Shown: positions 44,507 to 53,343 of the stretch, in pieces | Layout of the letters: each line of letters opens with the position of its first letter | Position numbering within the stretch: position 1 is the first letter of the stretch | Source: Nocardia beijingensis NBRC 16342 | Lineage (GTDB): Bacteria; Actinomycetota; Actinomycetes; Mycobacteriales; Mycobacteriaceae | DNA: 54,007 nucleotides | Direction: 5' to 3' | Assembly (NCBI RefSeq): GCF_001612785.1 | Contig: NZ_BDBC01000068.1 | Coordinates: forward strand, 1 to 54,007 | The notes under the pieces: model-generated | Told to the model about the DNA's origin: nothing | Databases searched by the model: none | Seen by the model: only the letters and a program-made list of their open reading frames with translations | Program-made: the position numbers and the translations under genes

Positions 44507-44562
44507 GGCTCATCCACAGGTGTGCATGAATGACACGTCTGTAATCCGGTCGATGTCGCCGC

Positions 44563-44826
44563 TCAGCGCCAGCGCATCGTCATGATCAGGCCGACCACCA
44601 TCAGGCCGAAGCCGATCAGGAAGTTCCAGGCGTTGAGGTCGTTCATCCAGCTGATCTGCTCGGCCGCCAAGTAGTAGACGAGCAGCCAGGCCAGCCCGGC
44701 GAGCATGAACCCGAGCATGATGGCGACATACCAGACCGGAGACGGCCCGGCCTTCACCTTCACCGGGGTCCGGCTGGCGGGGTTGATCGTGTAGTCGGTC
44801 TTCTTACGGACCTTCGACTTGGGCAT
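44563..44826 (-). CDS. crgA: Cell division protein CrgA
   Basis: An 87-residue protein: MPKSKVRKKTDYTINPASRTPVKVKAGPSPVWYVAIMLG, then two membrane helices (ending WNFLIGFGLMVVGLIMTMRWR). Length and sequence are those of CrgA, which binds FtsZ and peptidoglycan synthases at the actinobacterial septum. Divergent from the pabA gene. Confidence 0.96.
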   Translation of the reverse strand: MPKSKVRKKTDYTINPASRTPVKVKAGPSPVWYVAIMLGFMLAGLAWLLVYYLAAEQISWMNDLNAWNFLIGFGLMVVGLIMTMRWR

Positions 44827-44923
44827 GACGTCCTCGTATTCGGCGTGCAGGTCGTGGTCTCTAGGCTATCCCAACAGGTAATGGATGCGACGCGGTGCCG
44901 GGCGGGCACGTAATCTCGATGCC

Positions 44924-45568
44924 ATGCGTGTTCTGGTCGTCGACAATTACGACAGCTTCGTCTTCAACCTGGTGCAGTACCTCGGCCAACTGGGTGTCGA
45001 AGCGGTCGTCTGGCGTAACGACGACCCGAATCTGGCCGACACCAGCGCGGTGGTCGGAGATTTCGACGGCGTCCTGATCAGTCCCGGCCCAGGCACGCCC
45101 GACCGTGCCGGCGCCAGTATTCCGTTGGTGCGCGCGTGCGCGGAGGCAAGTGTCCCACTGCTCGGCGTGTGCCTCGGCCACCAAGCGATCGGCGAGGCGT
45201 TCGGCGCCACCGTCACCAGGGCTCCCGAATTGCTGCACGGGAAGACGAGCGACGTCTTCCACATCGGCGCCGGCGTGCTGGCCGGTCTGCCCGATCCGTT
45301 CACCGCCACGCGGTATCACTCCCTCACCGTGCTCGAAGACACCCTGCCGGAGGAGATCGAGGTGCTCGGACGCACCGAGAGCGGGATCGTGATGGCCATG
45401 CGGCACCGCACCCTGCCCATCCACGGTGTGCAGTTCCACCCGGAGTCGGTGCTCACCCAGGGCGGGCACCGGATGCTGGCGAACTGGCTCGGCGTATGCG
45501 GTGAGCGTCCCGCAGAGGGCTTGGTGCGGACGCTGGAGGCGGAGGTCGCCGCGCTGGTGCTGCAGTGA
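44924..45568 (+). CDS. pabA: Glutamine amidotransferase, PabA/TrpG type
   Basis: A 214-residue class I glutaminase. The nucleophile Cys is in GVCLGHQAIGEAFG (about residue 83) and the His-Glu pair in HGVQFHPESVLTQGG. Feeds ammonia to aminodeoxychorismate or anthranilate synthase; the M. tuberculosis counterpart Rv0013 is annotated trpG, and sequence alone does not decide between them. ATG 44924 begins MRVLVVDNYDSFVFN. The stop overlaps the next start by four bases (GTGA). Confidence 0.92.
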   Translation: MRVLVVDNYDSFVFNLVQYLGQLGVEAVVWRNDDPNLADTSAVVGDFDGVLISPGPGTPDRAGASIPLVRACAEASVPLLGVCLGHQAIGEAFGATVTRAPELLHGKTSDVFHIGAGVLAGLPDPFTATRYHSLTVLEDTLPEEIEVLGRTESGIVMAMRHRTLPIHGVQFHPESVLTQGGHRMLANWLGVCGERPAEGLVRTLEAEVAALVLQ

Positions 45569-46245
45569 CCCGTCCGCATGTGCTGCTGTCGGTCGCGATG
45601 AGCATCGACGGGTACATCGACGACGCGAGTCCCGAGCGGCTGCATTTATCCGACGCGGCGGACTTCGATCGGGTCGACCAGGTCCGCGCGGAGTCCGACG
45701 CCATCCTGGTCGGAGCGCATACCCTCCGCACCGACAATCCGAGACTGCTCGTGGGCAGCGCCGAGCGCAGGGCGGCCCGGCTCGCCGCGGGCAAGCCGGA
45801 ACATCCGTTGAAGGTGACGGTCTCGGCGAGCGGCGAGCTGGATCCCGGGTTGCGGTTCTGGCACCACGGCGGCGGCAAGCTCGTCTACACCACGGCAGCC
45901 GGCGCGGCGAAACTCACCGCCCGGCTGGCCGGACTCGCCGAGGTGGTGGATCTCGGCGCCGAACTCGACTTCGGCGCGCTGTTGGACGATCTGGGCCGCC
46001 GCGGTATCGACCGTCTCATGGTGGAGGGCGGCACCCGCATCCATACCGCGTTCCTCGCCGCCGATCTGGCCGACGAACTGCACCTCGCGGTGGCCCCGAT
46101 CCTGGTGGGTGACGTCGCGGCCCCACGCTTCCTCGATCCGGCCGATTTCCCGGGCGCGCCACACCGCAGGATGCGACTGGCGGGCGTGGCGCAAGTCGGC
46201 GATGTCGCCGTGCTGCGGTATCTGCCGAAGGCCGACCGGACCTGA
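45565..46245 (+). CDS. RibD C-terminal/dihydrofolate reductase-fold reductase
   Basis: A 226-residue protein with the RibD_C fold: LLSVAMSIDGYIDD, ESDAILVGAHTLRTDNPRL and LMVEGGTRIHTAFLAADLADELHLAVAPILVG. These resemble pyrimidine reductases of riboflavin synthesis and plant-type HTP reductases; no deaminase domain is attached. Coupled to pabA by a GTGA overlap, so a link to pterin or flavin metabolism is plausible but inferred. Confidence 0.87.
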   Translation: MTRPHVLLSVAMSIDGYIDDASPERLHLSDAADFDRVDQVRAESDAILVGAHTLRTDNPRLLVGSAERRAARLAAGKPEHPLKVTVSASGELDPGLRFWHHGGGKLVYTTAAGAAKLTARLAGLAEVVDLGAELDFGALLDDLGRRGIDRLMVEGGTRIHTAFLAADLADELHLAVAPILVGDVAAPRFLDPADFPGAPHRRMRLAGVAQVGDVAVLRYLPKADRT

Positions 46246-46425
46246 CGCGGGAGTCCCCTCAACAGCGGAGCGACCCACCGGGGACGGCGGGTTCGCCGCC
46301 CGCGGCCGGGCGTCGGCTCACATGGCACCTCGGACCGGACTGTGGGTAACCACGGAGGGCCGTGCCGAAGTGCGTAGAAGAGGCCGGGAGGGCGGCGGGC
46401 GCCGCTCTCCGCGCGGGTGGGAAGT

Positions 46426-46845
46426 CTACGGACGCCCGTAGACGGCGGTCACGAACTCGCCGAGCTGGTTGTCGTCGAGATGCCGGGCCAAGTCCGCTTC
46501 GCTGATCATGCCGACGAGCCGCTTGTCCTCGATCACCGGCATGCGCTTGACCCGGTTGCTCTCCATTTCATCGAGGACTTCCTCGATGTCGGCGTTGGCA
46601 TCGACCCATCGCGGCGTCGCTTCGCACAGTTCTTCGACGCGGCAGTTCGCGGGGTTCTTGCCCTGGGCGATGCACTTCACCACGATGTCGCGGTCGGTGA
46701 CGATGCCGCACATCCGCTCGTTGTCGTCCGAGACGATCAGCGACCCGACGTTGAGCTCGGCCATGGTGCGTGCGGCTTGCTCGATGGTCGTGTCCTTGCC
46801 GATCCACTGAACGCCCGGTTTCATGATGTCCCTGGCAGTGGTCAT
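46426..46845 (-). CDS. CBS-pair protein, hypoxic response protein 1-like
   Basis: A 139-residue protein of two CBS motifs: ARDIMKPGVQWIGKDTTIEQAARTMAELNVGSLIV...GIVTDRDIVVK and DANADIEEVLDEMESNRVKRMPVIEDKRLVGMISEADLARH. Closest in layout to M. tuberculosis Hrp1 (Rv2626c), including cysteines in KCIAQGKNPANC. A strong AGGAGGTAGCTC ribosome site precedes ATG 46845. Ligand unknown. Confidence 0.9.
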   Translation of the reverse strand: MTTARDIMKPGVQWIGKDTTIEQAARTMAELNVGSLIVSDDNERMCGIVTDRDIVVKCIAQGKNPANCRVEELCEATPRWVDANADIEEVLDEMESNRVKRMPVIEDKRLVGMISEADLARHLDDNQLGEFVTAVYGRP

Positions 46846-46942
46846 GAGCTACCTCCTCGTGCTCAGCTGCGCTGATTGGGATGGAGCAGCATCATTCTCC
46901 CGCAATTCACACCGGATGGTCTCGTTTTCTGGATACCGCCGA

Positions 46943-48844
46943 TCACGGCGGGCCGAGCACTCCCACACCGACCAGGATGGCGCTGTTCTTCTGGATCGAG
47001 CTGCCCGCGGACGGCTGTTGGCTGAGGATGCGTCCGACGTTGCTCGCGTCGAAGGTTCCCTGCGGGGACTGGCTGATCTGGCTGGTGCTTCCGGTCCAGC
47101 CCTCCGCCCGCAGTTTCTCCACCGCCTGCGAGACGGTGAGACCGACCAGCGACGGCATCTTCAGGTCGCCCGCCGATACCTGGATGGTGACCGTCGAGCC
47201 CTTCTCCGCGCTGCTGCCTCCGGCCGGGCTGGAGGCGACCACCTCGCCCTTCGGCTTCGAGGACTGCACCTCTTGCACGACGACCTTGAAGCCGTTGCCC
47301 TCGATGTTCGGCTGGGCCACGTCGATCGTCTGCCCGACGACGTAGGGAACGCGAACCGCTTCCGGGCCGGTGCCGACCGTGACGACGACTTCCCAGTCGA
47401 CGTCGACCTTCGAACCCGGCGACGGATTCTGCTCGATCACCTGATCCTTTTCGGCGGTGCTCGACGGTTTGCGCTCGACGTTCGGGTTGATCCGCAGGCC
47501 CTTGGAATTCAGCACCTGCTCGGCCTGCTCCTGGGTCAACCCCGTGAGTTTCGGCACCTGCACCTGGGCGGGCCCGGAGGACACCTGCACCGTGACGGTG
47601 CTTCCCTCGTCGATCCGCGAGCCGCCCAACGGCTGGGTCGCGATCACATTGCCGGTGGCGACCTTGCTGTCCGGCTTCTGCTGGATCGCCACCGTGAAGC
47701 CGAGCTTCTGCAACGCGTCCTGCGCCTGCTGGGAGGACTTGTTGGACAAGTCGGGGACGGCGACCTGGTCCGGTCGGCTGCCAGGCCCGAGCAGCACCCA
47801 GAACAAGGCGAAAGCCACGGCGACGGCCGCGGCCGCGCCGAGCGCGATGTAGGCGGTCCGGCGTCCGCCGTTCGGCTCGGCCGGATCCTGCTCGGCGGTG
47901 TCGTCGTGCCGCTCGACGGTGCGGTAGTTGCGCGGCGGTGGCTCGTCCGCGCCCATCATGGTGGTGCGGTCCTCGTCGGTCATCACCATGGGGGCGCTCG
48001 GCTTCTGGCCGCCGAGCACCCGGATCAGATCGGCGCGCATCTCGGCGGCGGTCTGGTACCGGTTGGCCGGGTTCTTGCTCATCGCCTTGAGCACGACCGA
48101 GTCCAGCTCGCGCGGCACCCCCGAGTACACGTGCGACGGCAGTCGCGGGTCTTCCCGGACGTGCTGGTAGGCGACGGCGACCGGCGAGTCACCCGTGAAA
48201 GGCGGCTCGCCGGTGAGGATCTCGAACAGCACACAGCCGACGGAGTAGACGTCCGAGCGGGCGTCCACCGTCTCGCCGCGCGCCTGTTCCGGCGAGAGGT
48301 ACTGCGCGGTGCCGATCACCGCCGCCGTCTGCGTCATCGGATTGGAGCTGTCGGCGATCGCGCGCGCGATGCCGAAGTCCATCACCTTCACCGCGCCGGA
48401 GCGGTTGATCATGATGTTGGCGGGCTTCATGTCGCGGTGCACGATCCCGGCCTTGTGGCTGAAATCCAGGGCCGCGCAGACGTCGGCGATGATCTCCATC
48501 GCGCGCCGCGGCGGCAGCGGCCCCTTGCCGCGCACGATGTCGCGCAGCGTGTCGCCGTCGACGTACTCCATCACGATGTACGGCAGCGGACCGCCGTCCA
48601 CCTCCGCCTCGCCGGTGTCGTACACCGCGACGATGGCTGGATGGTTGAGCGCGGCCGCGTTCTGCGCTTCGCGCTTGAACCGCAGGTAGAACGTGGGATC
48701 GCGGGCCAGGTCCGCCCGCAGCACCTTGATCGCCACATCCCGGCTCAGCCGGACGTCGCGGGCCTTGTGCACCTCGGACATGCCGCCGAACCCGATGATC
48801 TCGCCCAGCTCGTAGCGAGACGAGAGGTTCTTCGGGGTCGTCAT
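46943..48844 (-). CDS. pknB: Serine/threonine kinase PknB with four PASTA domains
   Basis: A 633-residue receptor kinase. Kinase domain 1-280: glycine loop IIGFGGMSEVHKA, VAIKVL, catalytic HRDMKPANIM, DFGIARA and the activation-loop pair MTQTAAVIGTAQYLSPEQA. Juxtamembrane linker with TT motifs (DRTTMMGADEPPP), one helix (TAYIALGAAAAVAVAFALFW, about 336-355), then four PASTA repeats beginning VAVPDLS, VQVPKLTG, VRVPYVVG and KMPSLVG, which bind muropeptides/lipid II. Controls cell-wall synthesis by phosphorylating MurJ, CwlM and others. ATG 48844 overlaps the pknA stop (ATGA). Confidence 0.98.
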   Translation of the reverse strand: MTTPKNLSSRYELGEIIGFGGMSEVHKARDVRLSRDVAIKVLRADLARDPTFYLRFKREAQNAAALNHPAIVAVYDTGEAEVDGGPLPYIVMEYVDGDTLRDIVRGKGPLPPRRAMEIIADVCAALDFSHKAGIVHRDMKPANIMINRSGAVKVMDFGIARAIADSSNPMTQTAAVIGTAQYLSPEQARGETVDARSDVYSVGCVLFEILTGEPPFTGDSPVAVAYQHVREDPRLPSHVYSGVPRELDSVVLKAMSKNPANRYQTAAEMRADLIRVLGGQKPSAPMVMTDEDRTTMMGADEPPPRNYRTVERHDDTAEQDPAEPNGGRRTAYIALGAAAAVAVAFALFWVLLGPGSRPDQVAVPDLSNKSSQQAQDALQKLGFTVAIQQKPDSKVATGNVIATQPLGGSRIDEGSTVTVQVSSGPAQVQVPKLTGLTQEQAEQVLNSKGLRINPNVERKPSSTAEKDQVIEQNPSPGSKVDVDWEVVVTVGTGPEAVRVPYVVGQTIDVAQPNIEGNGFKVVVQEVQSSKPKGEVVASSPAGGSSAEKGSTVTIQVSAGDLKMPSLVGLTVSQAVEKLRAEGWTGSTSQISQSPQGTFDASNVGRILSQQPSAGSSIQKNSAILVGVGVLGPP

Positions 48845-50358
48845 GGCAGTCCTTGCGAAGAAGTGGCGGATCCGCTGCGCGTGGCCGAAGGCCCCCGGGC
48901 ACCGGGAATCTCCGGGAATGGTATGTCGAGCGTCGGGATGCGCGGGCGGGTCGCGGTGGCGGTGGGCGCGGTGGTCGTCGGCTTCGTCGTGCTCGGTGCC
49001 GTGGTGGTCGGCGGCGCGGTGGTCGTCGTCGGTTCCGGTGTCGTGGTCTTCGGCTCGGTGGTGGTCGGTTCGTAGGTCTCGGTTTCCACCGGCGCGGGTA
49101 CGGCCTTGGGGGTGGTCGTGGTGGCCACCGGCGGAGCCGGCTTCGTATTCGGCGCGAACGTCGCGGTCGGTGTCGGCGTGGAATCCGGGTTGGTGTCGCC
49201 ACCGAACAGCAGGTAAGCGGTGAGCGCGGCGAGCAATACGGCGCCGATGCCGAGGCCGGTCAGCCATTTCTGCGTGGTGCTGAGACCCTTACCGCCAGCG
49301 GGCGGTTGATCGGCGGCGCCGCGGCTCAGCACGGTGGCCGGAGCCGCGATCGTGCCCGCGCGATTCGCCGCGCCCACCGCACCCGCGGCGGGCGTCGAGT
49401 AGCGCACCGTCGCCCCGTCGAAGTCGGATGGCGTCGAGGGGATCACGGCGGTCGGGCCGGGCGGGAGCACGCGCGTCGCGCCGGTCAAGGGCGCGGCGGG
49501 GTGCATGCCACTCGGCGGCGGCGGACGGCGGCCCGCCCGCACCGCGGCGACCGCGTCGGCGAACTCGCCGCCGCTGGCGTAGCGGCGCGCCGGGTCCTTC
49601 TCCATCGTGATCTCGATGAGTTCGCGCACGTTGCCGGGCAGATCGACGGGCATCGGCGGCGGCGTCTCGCGCACGTGCTTCATCGCGACGGTGAGCGCGC
49701 CGTCGCCGGTGAACGGCCGCTGTCCGGCCAGCACTTCGTAACCGACCACGGCGAGCGAGTAGACGTCGCTCGCCGCGGTGGCGTCCTCGCCGACCGCCTG
49801 TTCCGGCGCGATGTACTGCGCGGTGCCCATCACCATGCCGGTCTTGGTCACCGGGGAGGCGTCCACCGCCTTGGCGATACCGAAGTCGGTGATCTTCGCC
49901 TGCCCGGTCGGGGTCACCAGGATGTTGCCCGGCTTCACGTCGCGATGCACCACGCCGGCGCGGTGCGCGACCTCGAGCGCGCGCCCGGTCTGTTCGAGCA
50001 GGTCGAGGCCCTGGGCGACCGACAGCCTGCCCAAACGGTTGAGCACCGTGTTCAGCGGCTCGCCCTGGACGAACTCCATGACCAGGTACGCGATTTCGCT
50101 GCCCTGCGGGTCGATCGTCTCGCCGTAGTCGTAGATGCCCGCGATACCGGGGTGATTCAGCTGGGCGGTGGTCTTCGCCTCGGTGCGGAATCGATGCCGG
50201 AACGTCGGGTCGGCCGAGAACTCCGATTTCAGCACCTTGACCGCGACCCTGCGGTCCAACCTGGTGTCCAGCGCTTCCCAGACCTGGCCCATGCCGCCGG
50301 TCGCGATCAGTCGCTGCAGCCGATACCGGTCGGCGATCATCGCACCGTTGTTCAGCAT
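48841..50358 (-). CDS. pknA: Serine/threonine kinase PknA
   Basis: A 505-residue kinase: LIATGGMGQVWEA, VAVKVLKSEF, HRDVKPGNIL, DFGIAKA and activation loop VTKTGMVMGTAQYIAPEQA. A Pro/Ala-rich juxtamembrane stretch leads to one helix (WLTGLGIGAVLLAALTAYLLF, about 385-405) and a Thr/Pro-rich outer tail (TTTEPKTTTPEPTTTT) of about 95 residues with no folded sensor. Start ATG 50358 by match to PknA N-termini. It phosphorylates morphogenesis proteins and PknB. Confidence 0.97.
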   Translation of the reverse strand: MLNNGAMIADRYRLQRLIATGGMGQVWEALDTRLDRRVAVKVLKSEFSADPTFRHRFRTEAKTTAQLNHPGIAGIYDYGETIDPQGSEIAYLVMEFVQGEPLNTVLNRLGRLSVAQGLDLLEQTGRALEVAHRAGVVHRDVKPGNILVTPTGQAKITDFGIAKAVDASPVTKTGMVMGTAQYIAPEQAVGEDATAASDVYSLAVVGYEVLAGQRPFTGDGALTVAMKHVRETPPPMPVDLPGNVRELIEITMEKDPARRYASGGEFADAVAAVRAGRRPPPPSGMHPAAPLTGATRVLPPGPTAVIPSTPSDFDGATVRYSTPAAGAVGAANRAGTIAAPATVLSRGAADQPPAGGKGLSTTQKWLTGLGIGAVLLAALTAYLLFGGDTNPDSTPTPTATFAPNTKPAPPVATTTTPKAVPAPVETETYEPTTTEPKTTTPEPTTTTAPPTTTAPSTTKPTTTAPTATATRPRIPTLDIPFPEIPGARGPSATRSGSATSSQGLP

Positions 50359-50395
50359 CGAGGTCCCCGTACCTTCACTCGCACATCCATATCGT

Positions 50396-51862
50396 TCAGC
50401 CCCCTCGAAGACCGGCGTCGAGAACCGCGCGAGCCACCGGCGCGGCGACCGAACCACCGGTCGCGGCAAGCGCCCGGTCCCCACCGTTCTCCACGATCAC
50501 CGCGATGGCGATCTTCGGGTTCTGCGCGGGGGCGAACGCGATGTACCAAGCATGCGGCGGCGTGTTGCGCGGGTTGCTCCCGTGCTCCGCGGTGCCGGTC
50601 TTGGACGCGATCTGATAAGGGGTCCGGTTACCTCCAGCGGTGTTGCCCTCGGACGCGATCATCATGTTCGTCACGGTCGACGCTACATCGGCGCTGACGG
50701 CTTGGCCGACCGAGACCGGCTTGGTCTTCGACAGCTCGCTCAGGTCCGGGCCCTGCAACTGATCGACCAGGTACGGCTCCATCCGGACGCCGCCGTTGGC
50801 GATGGTCGCCGCGACGACCGCGTTCTGCAGCGGGGTCAGCGCGACGTCGCGCTGACCGATGCTGCTCTGGGCCAAGGCGGCGTCGTCGGAGATGGTGCCG
50901 ACGGTGCTCTCCGCCACCGGCATCGGGATGCCGCGGTGCGGGCCGACGCCGAAGGCGGCCGCCTCGTCCTTGAGGTTCGCGGCGCCCACCTTGACGCCGA
51001 GTTCGGCGAAGGCGGTGTTGCACGAGCGCCGGAACGCCTCGAGCAGCGAAGCGGTGGGGTTGGGACCACAGGTGGAGCCGTTGTAGTTCTCCAGCGTGGT
51101 GCTGGTGCCCGGCAGCGTGATGTTCGGCGCCGCGGTGAACTGGTCGTCGGGCGTGGCGACGCCGTTGGCCAGCGCGGCGGCGGTGACCACGACTTTGAAC
51201 GTCGAGCCGGGCGGATAGGTCTGCGAGATGGCGCGATTCAACATGGGGTGGTTCGGATCCGCGCTCAGGGTTTCCCACGCCTGGGTGCCGCGCGCGCCGT
51301 CGTGCCCGGACAGCAGGTTCGGGTCGTAGCTCGGCGTGGAGACCATGGTGAGGATCTTGCCGGTGCTCGGCTCGATCGCTACCACCGAACCGGTGTAGCC
51401 CTTGCTGGTCATCTGGTCGTAAGCCACCTGCTGCATCACCGGATTGAGCGTGGTGAGCACGTTGCCGCCGCGCGGATCCCGGCCGGAGATCAAGTCGACG
51501 AGACGGCTGCCGAACAGCTGGCTGTCGGAGCCGTTGAGCACCGAGTCCTCGGCTCGTTCCAAACCGGTGCTGCCGTACTGCATCGAGTAGAAGCCGGTGG
51601 CGGGCGCGTACGCCGCGGGCTCGCTCGGATAGGTGCGCAGGTACTTGTAGCGGTCATCGGTCGCGACCGAGCTGGCCAGCACGGTGCCGCCGGCCGAGAT
51701 CTGCCCGCGCTGACGGGCGTATTCGTCCAGCAGCACCCTGGAGTTGCGTGGATCGGAGCGCAGATCGTCGGCCTTGATCACCTGGACGTAGGTGGCGTTC
51801 GCCAGCAGCGCGACGACCATCACCATCACCGCGATCGCGACTCGGCGTAGTGGAGTGTTCAT
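50396..51862 (-). CDS. pbpA: Penicillin-binding protein PbpA (class B transpeptidase)
   Basis: A 488-residue class B PBP with one N-terminal helix (VAIAVMVMVVALLANATYVQV). Active-site Ser in YPPGSTFK (SxxK), second motif SCN in RRSCNTAFAELG, third KTGTAEHG. Cross-links peptidoglycan for division/elongation together with the RodA encoded upstream; ATGA overlap with rodA. Confidence 0.97.
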   Translation of the reverse strand: MNTPLRRVAIAVMVMVVALLANATYVQVIKADDLRSDPRNSRVLLDEYARQRGQISAGGTVLASSVATDDRYKYLRTYPSEPAAYAPATGFYSMQYGSTGLERAEDSVLNGSDSQLFGSRLVDLISGRDPRGGNVLTTLNPVMQQVAYDQMTSKGYTGSVVAIEPSTGKILTMVSTPSYDPNLLSGHDGARGTQAWETLSADPNHPMLNRAISQTYPPGSTFKVVVTAAALANGVATPDDQFTAAPNITLPGTSTTLENYNGSTCGPNPTASLLEAFRRSCNTAFAELGVKVGAANLKDEAAAFGVGPHRGIPMPVAESTVGTISDDAALAQSSIGQRDVALTPLQNAVVAATIANGGVRMEPYLVDQLQGPDLSELSKTKPVSVGQAVSADVASTVTNMMIASEGNTAGGNRTPYQIASKTGTAEHGSNPRNTPPHAWYIAFAPAQNPKIAIAVIVENGGDRALAATGGSVAAPVARAVLDAGLRGG

Positions 51863-53343
51863 GTCAGCTGCCCCGCCTCGGGTCGCCCGCCATCGCGCCG
51901 CAGCAGTTCGGTCTGCGCGTCGGCGATCGGCGCCGGTTCCTTCTTGCGCACCGGGGCGGGTGCGCGGGCGGCGTCGGAGATCTTGATCAGCAACGCCAGC
52001 AACGCGTAGTTGGCCAGCAGCGAAGACCCGCCGTAGGACATGAACGGGGTGGTGAGACCGGTCAGCGGAATCAGCTTGGTCACCCCGCCCACCACGACGA
52101 ACAGCTGGATCGCGATGGTGAACGACAGACCGGCCGCGAGCAGCTTGCCGAAGCTGTCGCGCACCGCGAGCGCGGTGCGCAGCCCGCGCACCACGAACAC
52201 CAGGAACAGCATCAGCACCGCGGCGAGCCCGATCAGCCCGAGTTCCTCGCCGATCGTGGTGACGATGAAGTCGGTCTTGGCGAACGGCACCTGGTTGGGC
52301 CTGCCGCTGCCGAGGCCGGTTCCGGCCAGACCGCCGGTGGCAAGGCCGAACAGCGACTGCGAGATCTGGTAGCCGGTGTTGTTGTAGTCGTCGAACGGGT
52401 GCAGCCAGGTCTCCACCCTGACCCGCACGTGGCCGAACAGCTGATAGGCGAAGACGAAGCCGAGCGCCAGCAGTCCGCCGCCGATGACCAGCCAGCCGAC
52501 CCGTTCGGTGGCGATGTAGAGCATCACCAGCACCGTGCTGAAGATCAGCAGCGAGGTGCCGAGGTCCTTCTCGAACACCAGCACGCCGATGCAGACGACC
52601 CAGACGGCGAGGATCGGGCCGAGGTCGCGGCCGCGCGGGAACTCCATGCCGAGCACGTGGCGCCCGGCGGCGGTGAAGATCTCGCGCTTGGCCACCAGCA
52701 CCGAGGCGAAGAAGATGATCAGCAGGATCTTCGCGAACTCACCCGGCTGGACACTGAACCCGGGCAGCCGGATCCAGATCTTCGCGCCGTTGGTCTCGGA
52801 GAACGCGCTCGGCAGCAGCGCGGGGATGGCCAGCGCGACAAGGCCGATGAGGCCGAGGGTGTAGCTGTAGCGGGCCAAGGTGCGGTAGTCGCGCAGTGCG
52901 ATCAGCAGTGTGATGAACACGATCGTGCCCAGCGCGGTCCACAGGATCTGCTGATTGGCGTCGGGCGAAGGGGCCGCCCACGAGTTGTAGGCGGCGGTCT
53001 GCTGGTCGGCCAGGTCGAGCCGGTGGATCAGCACGAGACCGAGTCCGTTGAGCAGCGCGACGATCGGCAACAGCAGCGGGTCGGCGAACGGAGCGAATCG
53101 CCGCACGGCCAGGTGCGCCACCGCGAACAACGCCAGGTAGGCCAAGCCGTATTTGGCGATGTCCAAGGTGATCGACTGTTCCTGGCTGGCCTCGACCAGG
53201 AACAGGGACACGGTGGTGATCACCGCCGCCGCCCCGAGCAGCAACAGTTCGACGTTGCGTCTGGTGCTCGGCGGTGGCGCGGGAGCGAAGCCGCCAGGGG
53301 GACTGGGAAAAGCCCCAGCCGACGGCGGTGCCGGCGCGGACAT
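51859..53343 (-). CDS. rodA: SEDS glycosyltransferase RodA/FtsW family
   Basis: A 494-residue polytopic protein with about ten helices; signatures LIHRLDLADQQT, EFAKILLIIFFASVLVAKRE, DLGTSLLIFSTVLVMLYIATERVGW and PFMSYGGSSLLANYALLALLI are those of SEDS polymerases. Polymerises glycan strands from lipid II with PbpA. Start ATG 53343 overlaps the pstP stop by one base. Confidence 0.97.
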   Translation of the reverse strand: MSAPAPPSAGAFPSPPGGFAPAPPPSTRRNVELLLLGAAAVITTVSLFLVEASQEQSITLDIAKYGLAYLALFAVAHLAVRRFAPFADPLLLPIVALLNGLGLVLIHRLDLADQQTAAYNSWAAPSPDANQQILWTALGTIVFITLLIALRDYRTLARYSYTLGLIGLVALAIPALLPSAFSETNGAKIWIRLPGFSVQPGEFAKILLIIFFASVLVAKREIFTAAGRHVLGMEFPRGRDLGPILAVWVVCIGVLVFEKDLGTSLLIFSTVLVMLYIATERVGWLVIGGGLLALGFVFAYQLFGHVRVRVETWLHPFDDYNNTGYQISQSLFGLATGGLAGTGLGSGRPNQVPFAKTDFIVTTIGEELGLIGLAAVLMLFLVFVVRGLRTALAVRDSFGKLLAAGLSFTIAIQLFVVVGGVTKLIPLTGLTTPFMSYGGSSLLANYALLALLIKISDAARAPAPVRKKEPAPIADAQTELLRRDGGRPEAGQLT

